From BOG-994 sp049514215 (GTDB lineage: Bacteria > Pseudomonadota > Gammaproteobacteria > Burkholderiales > Burkholderiaceae_D), in NCBI GenBank assembly GCA_049514215.1, contig JBEKVI010000001.1, positions 62,001 to 126,000 on the forward strand: a stretch of DNA of 64,000 nucleotides, in the 5' to 3' direction. Of this stretch, positions 8,311 through 16,134 are shown piece after piece. Made by a program: the position numbers and the translations under genes. The notes under the pieces are model-generated. The model worked only from the letters and a program-made list of their open reading frames with translations, ran no database searches and was not told the DNA's origin. Position 1 is the stretch's first letter, and each line of letters opens with the position of its first letter.

Positions 8311-8712
8311 GTGCCTCACCTGACAGTCGAATACACGAGCAACCTTGGAGGCCAAGCCCGAATCGACGAGCTGCTCCTTAAGGCGAATCGGGTCTTGTGT
8401 GCCATCGAGCAGGACCAAAAGCCCGTCTATCCAATCGGCGCAATTCGTTCGCGTGCCATCGAACTGAAGCACTACTGCATTGCCGATGGCAGCGAGGACG
8501 ATGCCTTTGTCCACGTCACCCTGAAAATCGGAGCCGGGCGCAGCAGCGCCGTCAAACGGGACACCGCAAGCCGGCTCTTCGAGATGCTCAAGGAGCACTT
8601 TGCTGCCGCGTTCGGGGAGCGCTATCTCGCCTTGTCGCTCGACGTGGCCGAGTTTAGCGAAGAGGGCACGCTAAAGCTGAACAATATCCACAAGCGTTAT
8701 ACCAAGGCATAG
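8311..8712 (+). CDS. hpaF: 5-carboxymethyl-2-hydroxymuconate delta-isomerase (HpaF)
   Basis: This 133-residue enzyme belongs to the CHMI/tautomerase superfamily. The start is GTG at 8311 with a good ribosome site (GGAG at 8300-8303) just upstream, giving Met-Pro at the N-terminus (MPHLTVEYTSNL); the proline after Met removal is the catalytic base of this family. The product isomerises 5-carboxymethyl-2-hydroxymuconate to 5-oxopent-3-ene-1,2,5-tricarboxylate, the substrate for HpaG. Length fits HpaF/CHMI (about 125-130 residues). Cytoplasmic, expected trimer. Confidence 0.93.
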   Translation: MPHLTVEYTSNLGGQARIDELLLKANRVLCAIEQDQKPVYPIGAIRSRAIELKHYCIADGSEDDAFVHVTLKIGAGRSSAVKRDTASRLFEMLKEHFAAAFGERYLALSLDVAEFSEEGTLKLNNIHKRYTKA

Positions 8713-8724
8713 GGGCGGGCGCGC

Positions 8725-9549
8725 ATGCTTGATGCATCACTGATCACCGAAGCGGCCGTCCGTCTGCAGGGGGCGGAACAGACGGGGCAGCAGATCGCCC
8801 AGTTCTCGCTGCAATGGCCCGATATGGACATCACCGACGCGTACGCGGTGCAGCGCGCCTGGGTGGGGCTCAAGCTGGCCGCGGGACGCAAGATTCGGGG
8901 TCATAAGATCGGGCTGACCTCTCGAGCGATGCAGCAATCCTCCCAGATCGACGAGCCCGACTATGGAGTGCTGCTAGACGAGATGTTTTTGCAGGATGGC
9001 GCGCAGATCCCGGTGCGCCGTTTTATTGTGCCGCGCGTCGAAGTCGAGCTCGCCTTCGTTTTGGGACAGAGGCTGGAAGGCCCGGAGTGCAGCCTTTTCG
9101 ACGTGCTCGCAGCCACCGAATTCGTCACGCCAGCCATCGAGATCATCGATGCGCGCATCCAGCAGGTTGATCCGGCGACCAAGGCGACACGCAAAGTCGT
9201 CGACACCATTTCGGATAACGCCGCTAATGCCGGCCTGATCCTGGGTGGACGCCCGATCCGCCCCCACGAACTCGATCTGCGCTGGGTCGCGGCTTTGCTC
9301 TATCGCAATGGCATCATCGAGGAATCGGGCGTGGCTGCGGCCGTGTTGAATCATCCGGCCAACGGGGTGGCGTGGCTCGCGAACAAGCTGTCGGCTTATG
9401 AGGTGGCGCTCGAGGCGGGCGAGATCATCCTTGCGGGTTCGTTCACCCGTCCGGTCCCCGCCCGCAGCGGCGATACCTTTCACGCCGACTACGGAACTCT
9501 GGGATCCATCTCCTGCCGGTTTACGGGAACGGACGCGGGGGCGCCATGA
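8725..9549 (+). CDS. hpaH: 2-oxo-hept-4-ene-1,7-dioate hydratase (HpaH)
   Basis: This 274-residue protein belongs to the FAH-like hydratase/decarboxylase family (HpaH, MhpD, 4-oxalocrotonate decarboxylase). Family features include GHKIGLTSRAMQ near residue 70, an acidic metal site in PRVEVELAFVLG, and SDNAANAGLILGG. It adds water to 2-oxohept-4-ene-1,7-dioate to give 2,4-dihydroxyhept-2-ene-1,7-dioate, the substrate of the aldolase encoded next. Its stop overlaps hpaI by 4 bases (ATGA). A divalent metal such as Mg2+ is expected. The paralogues MhpD and DmpE would fit the family but not this operon. Confidence 0.93.
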   Translation: MLDASLITEAAVRLQGAEQTGQQIAQFSLQWPDMDITDAYAVQRAWVGLKLAAGRKIRGHKIGLTSRAMQQSSQIDEPDYGVLLDEMFLQDGAQIPVRRFIVPRVEVELAFVLGQRLEGPECSLFDVLAATEFVTPAIEIIDARIQQVDPATKATRKVVDTISDNAANAGLILGGRPIRPHELDLRWVAALLYRNGIIEESGVAAAVLNHPANGVAWLANKLSAYEVALEAGEIILAGSFTRPVPARSGDTFHADYGTLGSISCRFTGTDAGAP

Positions 9550-10391
9550 ACAGGGTTGATCTCGCTCCGAACCGGTTCAAAGAAGCGCTTTCTTCGGGGC
9601 CTGCGCAAATCGGCCTATGGCTTGCGCTCGCGAATCCGTACTCCACGGAGATCGTGGGCGGGGCCGGGTTCGACTGGCTCGTCCTGGACGGGGAGCATGC
9701 GCCCAATCATCTGCGCAGTCTTCTTTCGCAGTTACAGGCGCTGGCAGCGCATCCGGTCATGCCCGTCGTGCGACCGCCGGTGGGTGACCCTGTGGTGCTC
9801 AAGCAGATTCTCGACATCGGGGCCCAGACAGTTCTCGTACCCATGGTCGAGAGCGCAAACCAGGCCAGGGCCCTGGTCGCAGCAGTGCGCTACCCGCCGC
9901 AGGGAATCCGCGGCGTGGGGGCGGCACTGGCTCGGGCTTCGCGGTGGAACCGCATCCCGGACTACGTCCACAAGGCCAACGCCAACGTCTGCCTGCTGGT
10001 GCAGGTGGAGTCGCAAGCCGGCTTGGACCATCTTGACGAGATCGCCCGTGTGGAAGGGGTCGACGGTGTGTTTATCGGACCGGCCGATCTCGCCGCGTCC
10101 CTGGGCCATCTGGGTGATGCAGCTCACCCCGATGTTCAACGGGCCATCGATGAAGCCATTGGGCGAATCCGGAATGCCGGGAAGGCTCCGGGCATCCTGG
10201 CCTTTGAGGAGCGCTCTGCGCTGCGTTATCTGGAACTAGGGTGCCGATTCGTCGCCGTCGGCGCTGAACTTAGCCTGCTTGCGCGCGCGGCCGAGACATT
10301 GGCCCGCCGGTTTACCGGCGCCATTGCCCAGTCGAGTGTTTCGGCACCGAAGGCGTCAACAAGCCCATCTCATCCGAGGGATTCTTTATGA
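9546..10391 (+). CDS. hpaI: 4-hydroxy-2-oxoheptanedioate aldolase (HpaI)
   Basis: This 281-residue class II pyruvate aldolase of the HpcH/HpaI family cleaves 4-hydroxy-2-oxoheptane-1,7-dioate to pyruvate and succinate semialdehyde. It shows the catalytic histidine in VLDGEHAP, the pyruvate-binding arginine in VVRPPVG, the metal ligands Glu in VQVESQAG and Asp in FIGPADLAASLG. It starts in an ATGA overlap with hpaH and ends in an ATGA overlap with the class II aldolase-like gene. The C-terminal tail after about residue 255 is longer than usual and low in conservation. Confidence 0.94.
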   Translation: MNRVDLAPNRFKEALSSGPAQIGLWLALANPYSTEIVGGAGFDWLVLDGEHAPNHLRSLLSQLQALAAHPVMPVVRPPVGDPVVLKQILDIGAQTVLVPMVESANQARALVAAVRYPPQGIRGVGAALARASRWNRIPDYVHKANANVCLLVQVESQAGLDHLDEIARVEGVDGVFIGPADLAASLGHLGDAAHPDVQRAIDEAIGRIRNAGKAPGILAFEERSALRYLELGCRFVAVGAELSLLARAAETLARRFTGAIAQSSVSAPKASTSPSHPRDSL

Positions 10392-11158
10392 GCGCACACC
10401 CCGAGCTCGCCGTCAGGTCCGGTTCAGTCGACGCTGCCGAGTGGGCAGCCCGCGTGCAGCTGGCCGCCTGCTACCGTATTTTTGCCGATCTGGGCTGGAC
10501 TGAACTGATCTATAACCACATCACTTTGCGCGTACCTGGCAAACGCGATCAGTTCCTCATCAATCCTTTCGGCCTACATTACTCGGAAGTGCGTGCTTCC
10601 AATCTGGTCAAGATTGACCTTCAGGGCGAGCGCATTGGCGCGTCGGACTGGCCCGTCAACCCGGCCGGATTCACCGTCCACGCCGCCATCCACAAGGCGC
10701 TTCCGGAAGCCCACTGCGTCATGCATACCCACACCACCGCGGGTATGGCCGTCGCCTGCAGCGCGCAGGGCCTGTCGATGAGCAACTTCTACTCGGCTCA
10801 GCTCTACGACAAGGTCGCCTATCACGACTTTGAAGGGATCACGGTGCATCCCGAAGAGGGACCACGTCTGGTCGCTGATATCGGCGAGCGTCCCGCCGTG
10901 ATCTTGCGCAACCATGGTCTTCTGGCGTGGGGGCGTTCCGTGCCGCAAGCCTTTTCCATACTCTGGCTATTGAACCGAGCCTGCGAAATTCAATTGGCTT
11001 CACTTTCCATGGGCCCGGTGATTCCGATCTCCGAGGAGGTGCAAAGAAACTGTACCCGCGATGCCTTGCAATTCGATCCCCGTTTCGGAGCAGGCGAGGA
11101 CGTCTTTGCCGCGTTGACCCGCCGCATCGAACGCCTTGACCCCTCTTACGGGACGTAG
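10388..11158 (+). CDS. Class II aldolase/adducin family protein, substrate unknown
   Basis: This 256-residue protein has the class II aldolase/adducin fold seen in L-fuculose-phosphate and related zinc aldolases. Probable Zn ligands are the two histidines in MHTHTTAGMAVA and a later one in LRNHGLLAWG. N-terminal residues resemble YRIFADLGWTELIYNHITLR in family members annotated only as class II aldolase. It is translationally coupled to hpaI (ATGA) and followed 4 bases later by hpaR, so it belongs to the unit, yet the standard homoprotocatechuate pathway does not need a second aldolase. It could handle a related ring-fission product or a sugar-like acid; I cannot tell which. Confidence 0.85.
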   Translation: MSAHPELAVRSGSVDAAEWAARVQLAACYRIFADLGWTELIYNHITLRVPGKRDQFLINPFGLHYSEVRASNLVKIDLQGERIGASDWPVNPAGFTVHAAIHKALPEAHCVMHTHTTAGMAVACSAQGLSMSNFYSAQLYDKVAYHDFEGITVHPEEGPRLVADIGERPAVILRNHGLLAWGRSVPQAFSILWLLNRACEIQLASLSMGPVIPISEEVQRNCTRDALQFDPRFGAGEDVFAALTRRIERLDPSYGT

Positions 11159-11162
11159 ACCC

Positions 11163-11756
11163 ATGCGTACTCCCGATCCCCGCCACCGCAATCTCCCGCT
11201 TCTTTTGCTCCATGCGCGCGAAGCGGCGCTGGCCCACTTTCGACCCATCCTGAAGCAGTTTCAACTGACCGATCAGCAGTGGCGCGTTCTGCGCGTGCTC
11301 GCCGCGGCCGCGCATCCGGGGCTCGAAGCGGGCCAGATCGCTGACGCCTGCAAAATTCTCAGTCCGAGCCTGACTGGCATCGTGTCACGGCTTGAGCAGA
11401 TGCACCTGGTGAGCCGCGAGTGGTCTGAGGTCGACCAAAGGCGCCAAATCATTCGCCTAACGGAAGAGGGCGTACGACTGGTGGCGCGGGTCACGCCATA
11501 TATCGATGAGCAGTATCGACGCATCGAAGAATTGCTTGGCGAGCAAACCCTCGCTGAGATCTACCAGGCCATCGATCGGGTGGTGGCGTTGCTTCATCAG
11601 CCGATCCCCTCCGTGCTGCGAGAACCTTCGGAAATGGAGAAGACGCAGCGGGCCGTGGGCGGAGCAGCCGCACGCGTGCGTTCTCCCGCCCGGCGCAGCA
11701 TTCGGCCCGGACGCAGTTCCGTCGGAAACGCTCGGAAGTCGGCAGGCGACTCCTGA
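11163..11756 (+). CDS. hpaR: MarR-family regulator of homoprotocatechuate degradation (HpaR)
   Basis: This 197-residue winged-helix regulator starts with the HpaR-like segment LLLHAREAALAHFRPILKQF followed by LTDQQWRVLRVL. The DNA-recognition region is CKILSPSLTGIVSRLEQMHLV and the wing is SEVDQRRQIIRLTEEG. HpaR in E. coli represses the meta-cleavage genes until the aromatic acid is present; the same role is inferred here. ATG at 11163 is chosen over a TTG at 11136 that would overlap the aldolase gene. The C-terminal 40 residues (after PSEMEKTQ) are basic and extend beyond the usual ~150-residue length. Being last in the operon suggests autoregulation. Confidence 0.9.
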   Translation: MRTPDPRHRNLPLLLLHAREAALAHFRPILKQFQLTDQQWRVLRVLAAAAHPGLEAGQIADACKILSPSLTGIVSRLEQMHLVSREWSEVDQRRQIIRLTEEGVRLVARVTPYIDEQYRRIEELLGEQTLAEIYQAIDRVVALLHQPIPSVLREPSEMEKTQRAVGGAAARVRSPARRSIRPGRSSVGNARKSAGDS

Positions 11757-11770
11757 TCGGTCTGGCATCC

Positions 11771-11776
11771 TATAAT
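11771..11776 (+). promoter_or_regulatory. Candidate -10 box before acetoacetyl-CoA synthetase gene
   Basis: A perfect TATAAT lies between hpaR and the acetoacetyl-CoA synthetase start (11819). No convincing -35 box is visible at the right distance, so this is only a possible separate promoter for aacS. Confidence 0.3.
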
Positions 11777-11818
11777 TTGGCTTAAGTCGCGCCTAGTCGG
11801 TGCGGCGCAGGAGCAAAG

Positions 11819-13804
11819 ATGGCAGGCGATCGCATCTGGGAGCCTTCGAAGTCCCAGCAGGAGTCCGCAAAGATTGCGGACTATACGGCGTGGCTGGCGC
11901 GCGAACGCGGGCTAGCGTTCGCGGATTATGATGCCTTGTGGAACTGGTCGGTCACCGACCTTGAGGCCTTTTGGCAATCCATCTGGGAGTACTTCGAGGT
12001 CCGCAGCGCTACGCCCTACACTCGTGTTCTCTCGGGCAGAAAGATGCCCGGCGCACGCTGGTTCGAGGGCGCTACGGTGAACTACGTCGACCAGGTCTTC
12101 CGGCACTCGACGGCAGCGCGCGACGCCATCGTCTTTGAAAACGAGAAGGGGTTGCGTTCCCAGCTGAGCTGGTCGGAACTGGAGCGCCAGGTCGCCTCGC
12201 TGGCCGCGTCCTTAAGGGGGCTGGGCGTCGCACCGGGAGATCGGGTCGTCGCCTATCTGCCCAATATCCCCGAAACTGTGGTCGCCTTTCTCGCTTGCGC
12301 GAGCGTGGGTGCGGTCTGGTCGGTCTGCTCGCCCGATATGGGTCCGGTGAGTGTCCTCGACCGGTTTCGTCAAATCGCACCTTGCGTTCTCATCGCCTGC
12401 GACGGTTACCAATACGGCGGGAAGGAGCATGACCGCAGGGAAGTCGTGCGCGAACTTCTCAGGGAATTGAAGACCGTCAAGACAATGGTTCTCGTTCCCT
12501 ACCTGGACTTGCGCATCGAAGCGGCCACGTTCCGGGATACCGTGCTTTGGTCGAGTTTGACCGGCGATGCCGTCCCCTTGTCCTACGAGTGGCTTCCCTT
12601 CGACCACCCGCTTTGGATCGTGTATTCGTCCGGAACGACCGGTATGCCCAAGCCGATCGTTCACGGTCACGGGGGCATTGTGCTGGAAGGCTTAAAAGGA
12701 GGCGCGCTCCATAACGACCTCGGTGCCGAGGATCGTTTCTGCTGGTATTCGAGCACGGGCTGGATCATGTGGAATTCGCAAGTCGGGGGGCTTTTGGGCG
12801 GGGCTACCTTGTGCATTTACGATGGCAATCCCGGCTGGCCCGACTGGACGACGATGTGGAAATTTGTCGGCCGCAACCAGGTTACCTTCTTTGGGGCAGG
12901 CGCCGCCTTCTACGCGGCGTCGCTAAAGGCCGGAATCGAGCCACGCGATGAGGCGGACCTGTCCTGCCTGCGCGCCCTGGGTGCCACCGGCTCGCCGCTG
13001 TCGCCCGAGTGTTACCGCTGGATCTTTGAGAAGGTGGGCCCGGAGGTCTGGCTGGCCGTTATCGCGGGCGGGACGGATTTTGCCGGTGCTTTTCTGGCGG
13101 GCAATATCACGCTGCCGATCTACATCGGCGAGATGCAGTGCCGAAGCCTAGGAGCAGCGGTCTACGCATACAGCGAAGCGGGGCAGCCCGTTGTTGAAGA
13201 AGTGGGCGAACTGGTGTGTACCGAACCGATCCCCTCGATGCCCTTGTATTTCTGGAACGATCCCGACCAAAAACGCTATCGCGAGAGCTACTTCGACGTC
13301 TATCCAGGAGTCTGGCGTCACGGCGACTGGCTGCGCATCACCGCCCGTGGTGGCGGGATTATCTATGGCCGTTCCGACGCCACGATCAACCGCCATGGTA
13401 TCCGCATGGGGACAAGCGAACTCTACCGCGCCGTGGAGGCACTTCCGGAAATCCTCGATAGCCTCGTCGTGGATTTGGAGTATCTCGGACGCCCGTCGTA
13501 CATGCCGCTGTTTGTCGTCATGCGCCCGGGCTTCGTTCTCGACGAATCCATGCGCGAGCGGATTGTCTCCCAAATTCGTCAGGCTCTCTCGGCGCGACAC
13601 GTGCCCAACGATATCCACCAGGTGAGCGAGGTTCCTCGAACCCTGTCGGGCAAGAAACTCGAACTTCCGATCAAGCGGCTTTTGCTGGGCCAGCCAGTCG
13701 AAAATGTGGTGAACCGGGGCGCGATGGGCAATCCGGCTAGTTTGGACTGGTTCATCGCATTTGCATCGAGCCTGAATGAGCCCGGCGACACGGGAGAACC
13801 CTAG
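11819..13804 (+). CDS. aacS: Acetoacetate-CoA ligase (acetoacetyl-CoA synthetase)
   Basis: This 661-residue ANL-superfamily enzyme activates acetoacetate to acetoacetyl-CoA using ATP and CoA. It carries the acetyl-CoA-synthetase-like N-terminal domain (WNWSVTDLEAFWQSIWEYF), the AMP-binding P-loop YSSGTTGMPKPIVHGHGG, the STGWIMWN segment and the C-terminal lysine in LSGKKLELPIKR. Length and motifs fit AacS (about 650 residues). It sits 62 bases after hpaR with its own possible -10 box, so it may be expressed separately. A link with aromatic acid breakdown is plausible because homogentisate catabolism releases acetoacetate, but those genes are not seen here. Confidence 0.93.
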   Translation: MAGDRIWEPSKSQQESAKIADYTAWLARERGLAFADYDALWNWSVTDLEAFWQSIWEYFEVRSATPYTRVLSGRKMPGARWFEGATVNYVDQVFRHSTAARDAIVFENEKGLRSQLSWSELERQVASLAASLRGLGVAPGDRVVAYLPNIPETVVAFLACASVGAVWSVCSPDMGPVSVLDRFRQIAPCVLIACDGYQYGGKEHDRREVVRELLRELKTVKTMVLVPYLDLRIEAATFRDTVLWSSLTGDAVPLSYEWLPFDHPLWIVYSSGTTGMPKPIVHGHGGIVLEGLKGGALHNDLGAEDRFCWYSSTGWIMWNSQVGGLLGGATLCIYDGNPGWPDWTTMWKFVGRNQVTFFGAGAAFYAASLKAGIEPRDEADLSCLRALGATGSPLSPECYRWIFEKVGPEVWLAVIAGGTDFAGAFLAGNITLPIYIGEMQCRSLGAAVYAYSEAGQPVVEEVGELVCTEPIPSMPLYFWNDPDQKRYRESYFDVYPGVWRHGDWLRITARGGGIIYGRSDATINRHGIRMGTSELYRAVEALPEILDSLVVDLEYLGRPSYMPLFVVMRPGFVLDESMRERIVSQIRQALSARHVPNDIHQVSEVPRTLSGKKLELPIKRLLLGQPVENVVNRGAMGNPASLDWFIAFASSLNEPGDTGEP

Positions 13805-13841
13805 CTCGGAAGTGCGTGTGGGCTCCCAGCGGACACCACGG

Positions 13842-14708
13842 CTAAGGCAAGCCCGCTCCGGCGACATCGACCAAGACAGTGCCGATACGACCGCGCAGGA
13901 GCGCACGATTCTTTTCAGCCCGCCTTAAGGGTGCGGAGAGCACGAAGAGCGTCCGTCGATTCGGGCCGCCCAACATGCAGGCGATGGCCTGATCCAGGAC
14001 CGGCACGCGGTGCGTTATCGAGCCATCGGACGTCACTCGGACGACTTCCGAGGTCGGAGGAGAGGCCACCCAGACGGCCCCTTCGGCGTCCAGGCAGATG
14101 CCATCGGCGGTGGCCGAGCCGAGTTCAGCCCATAGTCGCTGTTCGGTGAGCTCACCGCGTGCACCGATCGAAAACGCCGTCAGTCGATTGGCCATCGATT
14201 CGGCGACGATGAGAGTCCGGCCGTCGGGTGTGATTACCATTCCGTTCGGAAACCACAGACCCGCTGCAGCGCGCCGCGTCTCGCCGTCGGGCTCGACGCT
14301 GATTAACACCGTTGGACACCGAGGCGCGCGCCCTTCGTAGTCGAAGCCAAAGTTGCCGATGTAGGCTCGCCCGTGCCCATCGACGATCATGTCGTTGCAA
14401 TGAAAGGGTGCTAAGTCGGACAGATCGGCGAATGCGACAAGATTGCCGCCCCTGGCTTCGAGCAAGCGGCGATCCTCCATCGAGACCACGAGAAGGGTGC
14501 CGTCCGGTCGCCACCCTAAGCCTGAAGGCTGAGTCTCCAGTTCGAAGTGAGTCTGCATGCGACCCGCCAAATCGACCGACATTATCGCGCGCCCGTGCAT
14601 GTCGGAAAACCAGAGCAGCCCTTCGCGCCAGCGGGGCGATTCGGGAAAAGCCAGGCCTTCTGCAAGGGGCTCGACCTTCAGAACGGCAGGCTCGCGATGG
14701 GACTGCAT
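13842..14708 (-). CDS. SMP-30/gluconolactonase/LRE family protein
   Basis: This 288-residue beta-propeller hydrolase belongs to the SMP-30/gluconolactonase family. It has the metal-binding glutamate segment GLAFPESPRWREG near the N-terminus, CNDMIVDGHGRAYIG in the middle and the conserved FPNGMVITPDGRTLIVAES and DGICLDAEGAVWVA motifs. Members open lactone rings with a divalent metal. ATG at 14708 is used; a GTG at 14753 would run into the upstream P450 gene. It lies 13 bases after that P450 gene and is likely co-transcribed, which suggests that it acts on a lactone or related product from the same pathway. Substrate unknown. Confidence 0.87.
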   Translation of the reverse strand: MQSHREPAVLKVEPLAEGLAFPESPRWREGLLWFSDMHGRAIMSVDLAGRMQTHFELETQPSGLGWRPDGTLLVVSMEDRRLLEARGGNLVAFADLSDLAPFHCNDMIVDGHGRAYIGNFGFDYEGRAPRCPTVLISVEPDGETRRAAAGLWFPNGMVITPDGRTLIVAESMANRLTAFSIGARGELTEQRLWAELGSATADGICLDAEGAVWVASPPTSEVVRVTSDGSITHRVPVLDQAIACMLGGPNRRTLFVLSAPLRRAEKNRALLRGRIGTVLVDVAGAGLP

Positions 14709-14721
14709 GAGATCTTTCCCG

Positions 14722-15987
14722 TCAGGGGCGAAGGAAACTCGACACGCGCACAAAACCCCGAAAGCGCGCCCTCTGGCTGCGCACCGGGGGCTTCGAAAGC
14801 ACGAAATTCGGAAAGCGATCGAGAAACAGCGTGAGCGCGACCTTCGCTTCGAGGCGCGCGAGGTTCATGCCGGCGCACAGGTGGGCTCCCGATCCAAATC
14901 CCACATGTCGATTGGGATCTCGACTCAGATCCAGGCGATCAGGATCGAGGAATTGCTCGGGATCCCGATTCGCGCCTCCGATGCAAATGTTCACCCGCGT
15001 CCCGGCCGCAAGCGGTATTCCGCCGATCTCGCAAGGCGCTGTCGCCACCCGGTTTCCGAGCTGATTCGGGCTCTCGTAACGGAGGAATTCCTCGATGGCT
15101 GTATGAATGAGGTTCGGCTCTCGAACCAGCCGGGCTCGCTCCTGCGGCCATTGGGTGAGCGCGACTAACGCGTTTCCGATGAGGTTGGTCGTCGTCTCGT
15201 GGCCCGCATTGAGGATGAAAATGCAGTTTTGCAGAAGCTCCTTTTCCGACAGACGCTGTCCGTCCACTTCCCCTTGGATGAGCCTCGTGAGCACGTCGAC
15301 CTCAGGGTCGCCCGGATTTTTCCTGCGCGCCTCGATCAGTCCGCCAAGGTAGCCGACGAACTCTTCGACGGCGCGATTTCCGCTCGTGAACTGCTCGGAC
15401 GAGATGACCGGTTCGAGCGCCGTTAGGATCGCCAGCGACCAATCTCGTAGAGGGCCCCGTTCGGTTCGTGGAACGTCGAGCAGATTGCCGATGATTTCCA
15501 CGGGAATCGCCGAGGCGAACTCCGCAATCAGATCCACCTCGTCGCCGCGATCGGCATAGGCGCTCGCACGCTCCAAGAGCATCTTGACGTGCGCGACGAG
15601 CCCGGCCTCCATGCGTGCAATGGCCTTGGAATTCAAGGCCCCGATCAGAAGCCGCCTCACCCGCGTGTGCAAAGGCGGATCGTTAAAGACGAGGCTGGTT
15701 GTATGATGCTCGTAGAGTGCCGAATCGCCGAACTTGGGGCGGAACTCTTCTGACTTGTCAGAGCTAAAGGTCGTCGTGTCCTTGTAGACTGCGAGAACGT
15801 CGGCGTAGCGCGTGATAAAGACGCCCCCGTCGGGCAGACGCAGCACCGGTGCTTGCTCGCGAAGCAAGCGATAGGTCCTAAAGGGGTCGTCGTAGAAGCC
15901 AGGGGGCAGCTGACGCAGGTCAAAGCCGGTGACGCTCTCCGAAGGGGCCGCGTGGTGTTCTGGGGCCTCGGTTTTCCGATTGCTCAT
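14722..15987 (-). CDS. Cytochrome P450
   Basis: This is a soluble bacterial class I-type cytochrome P450, 421 residues. It has the haem-binding signature FGSGAHLCAG with Cys371 as the thiolate ligand, the I-helix oxygen-activation motif NAGHETTTN and the ExxR pair in EEFLRYESP. ATG at 15987 is used; the frame is open further upstream, but the extra 71 residues do not look like P450. No ferredoxin or reductase gene is adjacent, so electrons must come from elsewhere. Paired with the SMP-30 gene; the monooxygenase substrate cannot be told from sequence. Confidence 0.93.
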   Translation of the reverse strand: MSNRKTEAPEHHAAPSESVTGFDLRQLPPGFYDDPFRTYRLLREQAPVLRLPDGGVFITRYADVLAVYKDTTTFSSDKSEEFRPKFGDSALYEHHTTSLVFNDPPLHTRVRRLLIGALNSKAIARMEAGLVAHVKMLLERASAYADRGDEVDLIAEFASAIPVEIIGNLLDVPRTERGPLRDWSLAILTALEPVISSEQFTSGNRAVEEFVGYLGGLIEARRKNPGDPEVDVLTRLIQGEVDGQRLSEKELLQNCIFILNAGHETTTNLIGNALVALTQWPQERARLVREPNLIHTAIEEFLRYESPNQLGNRVATAPCEIGGIPLAAGTRVNICIGGANRDPEQFLDPDRLDLSRDPNRHVGFGSGAHLCAGMNLARLEAKVALTLFLDRFPNFVLSKPPVRSQRARFRGFVRVSSFLRP

Positions 15988-16057
15988 GCACGCCTCGGGC
16001 CCGACGAAACAGTATGTGGGTGTCCCTGAAAGGAGGAGCGCACCGGGATTACCCGTC

Positions 16058-16085
16058 TTGACACCCCTGCCTCCTGTATTAGGAT
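16058..16085 (+). promoter_or_regulatory. Candidate sigma-70 promoter for the orphan substrate-binding gene
   Basis: A perfect -35 TTGACA (16058-16063) is followed after 16 bases by TAGGAT (16080-16085), a 4 of 6 match to the -10 consensus. It lies in the divergent gap between the P450 gene and the solute-binding gene that starts at 16135, which leaves a leader of about 40 bases. Confidence 0.5.
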
Positions 16086-16134
16086 GCTGGCACCTTGCCT
16101 GTACCCATCGCCGAATCGGACCGGAGACTGTCTC

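Noticed and set aside
7387..8598. 403-codon open frame on the minus strand
   Set aside because: Antisense to the dioxygenase and hpaF genes; no domain recognised.
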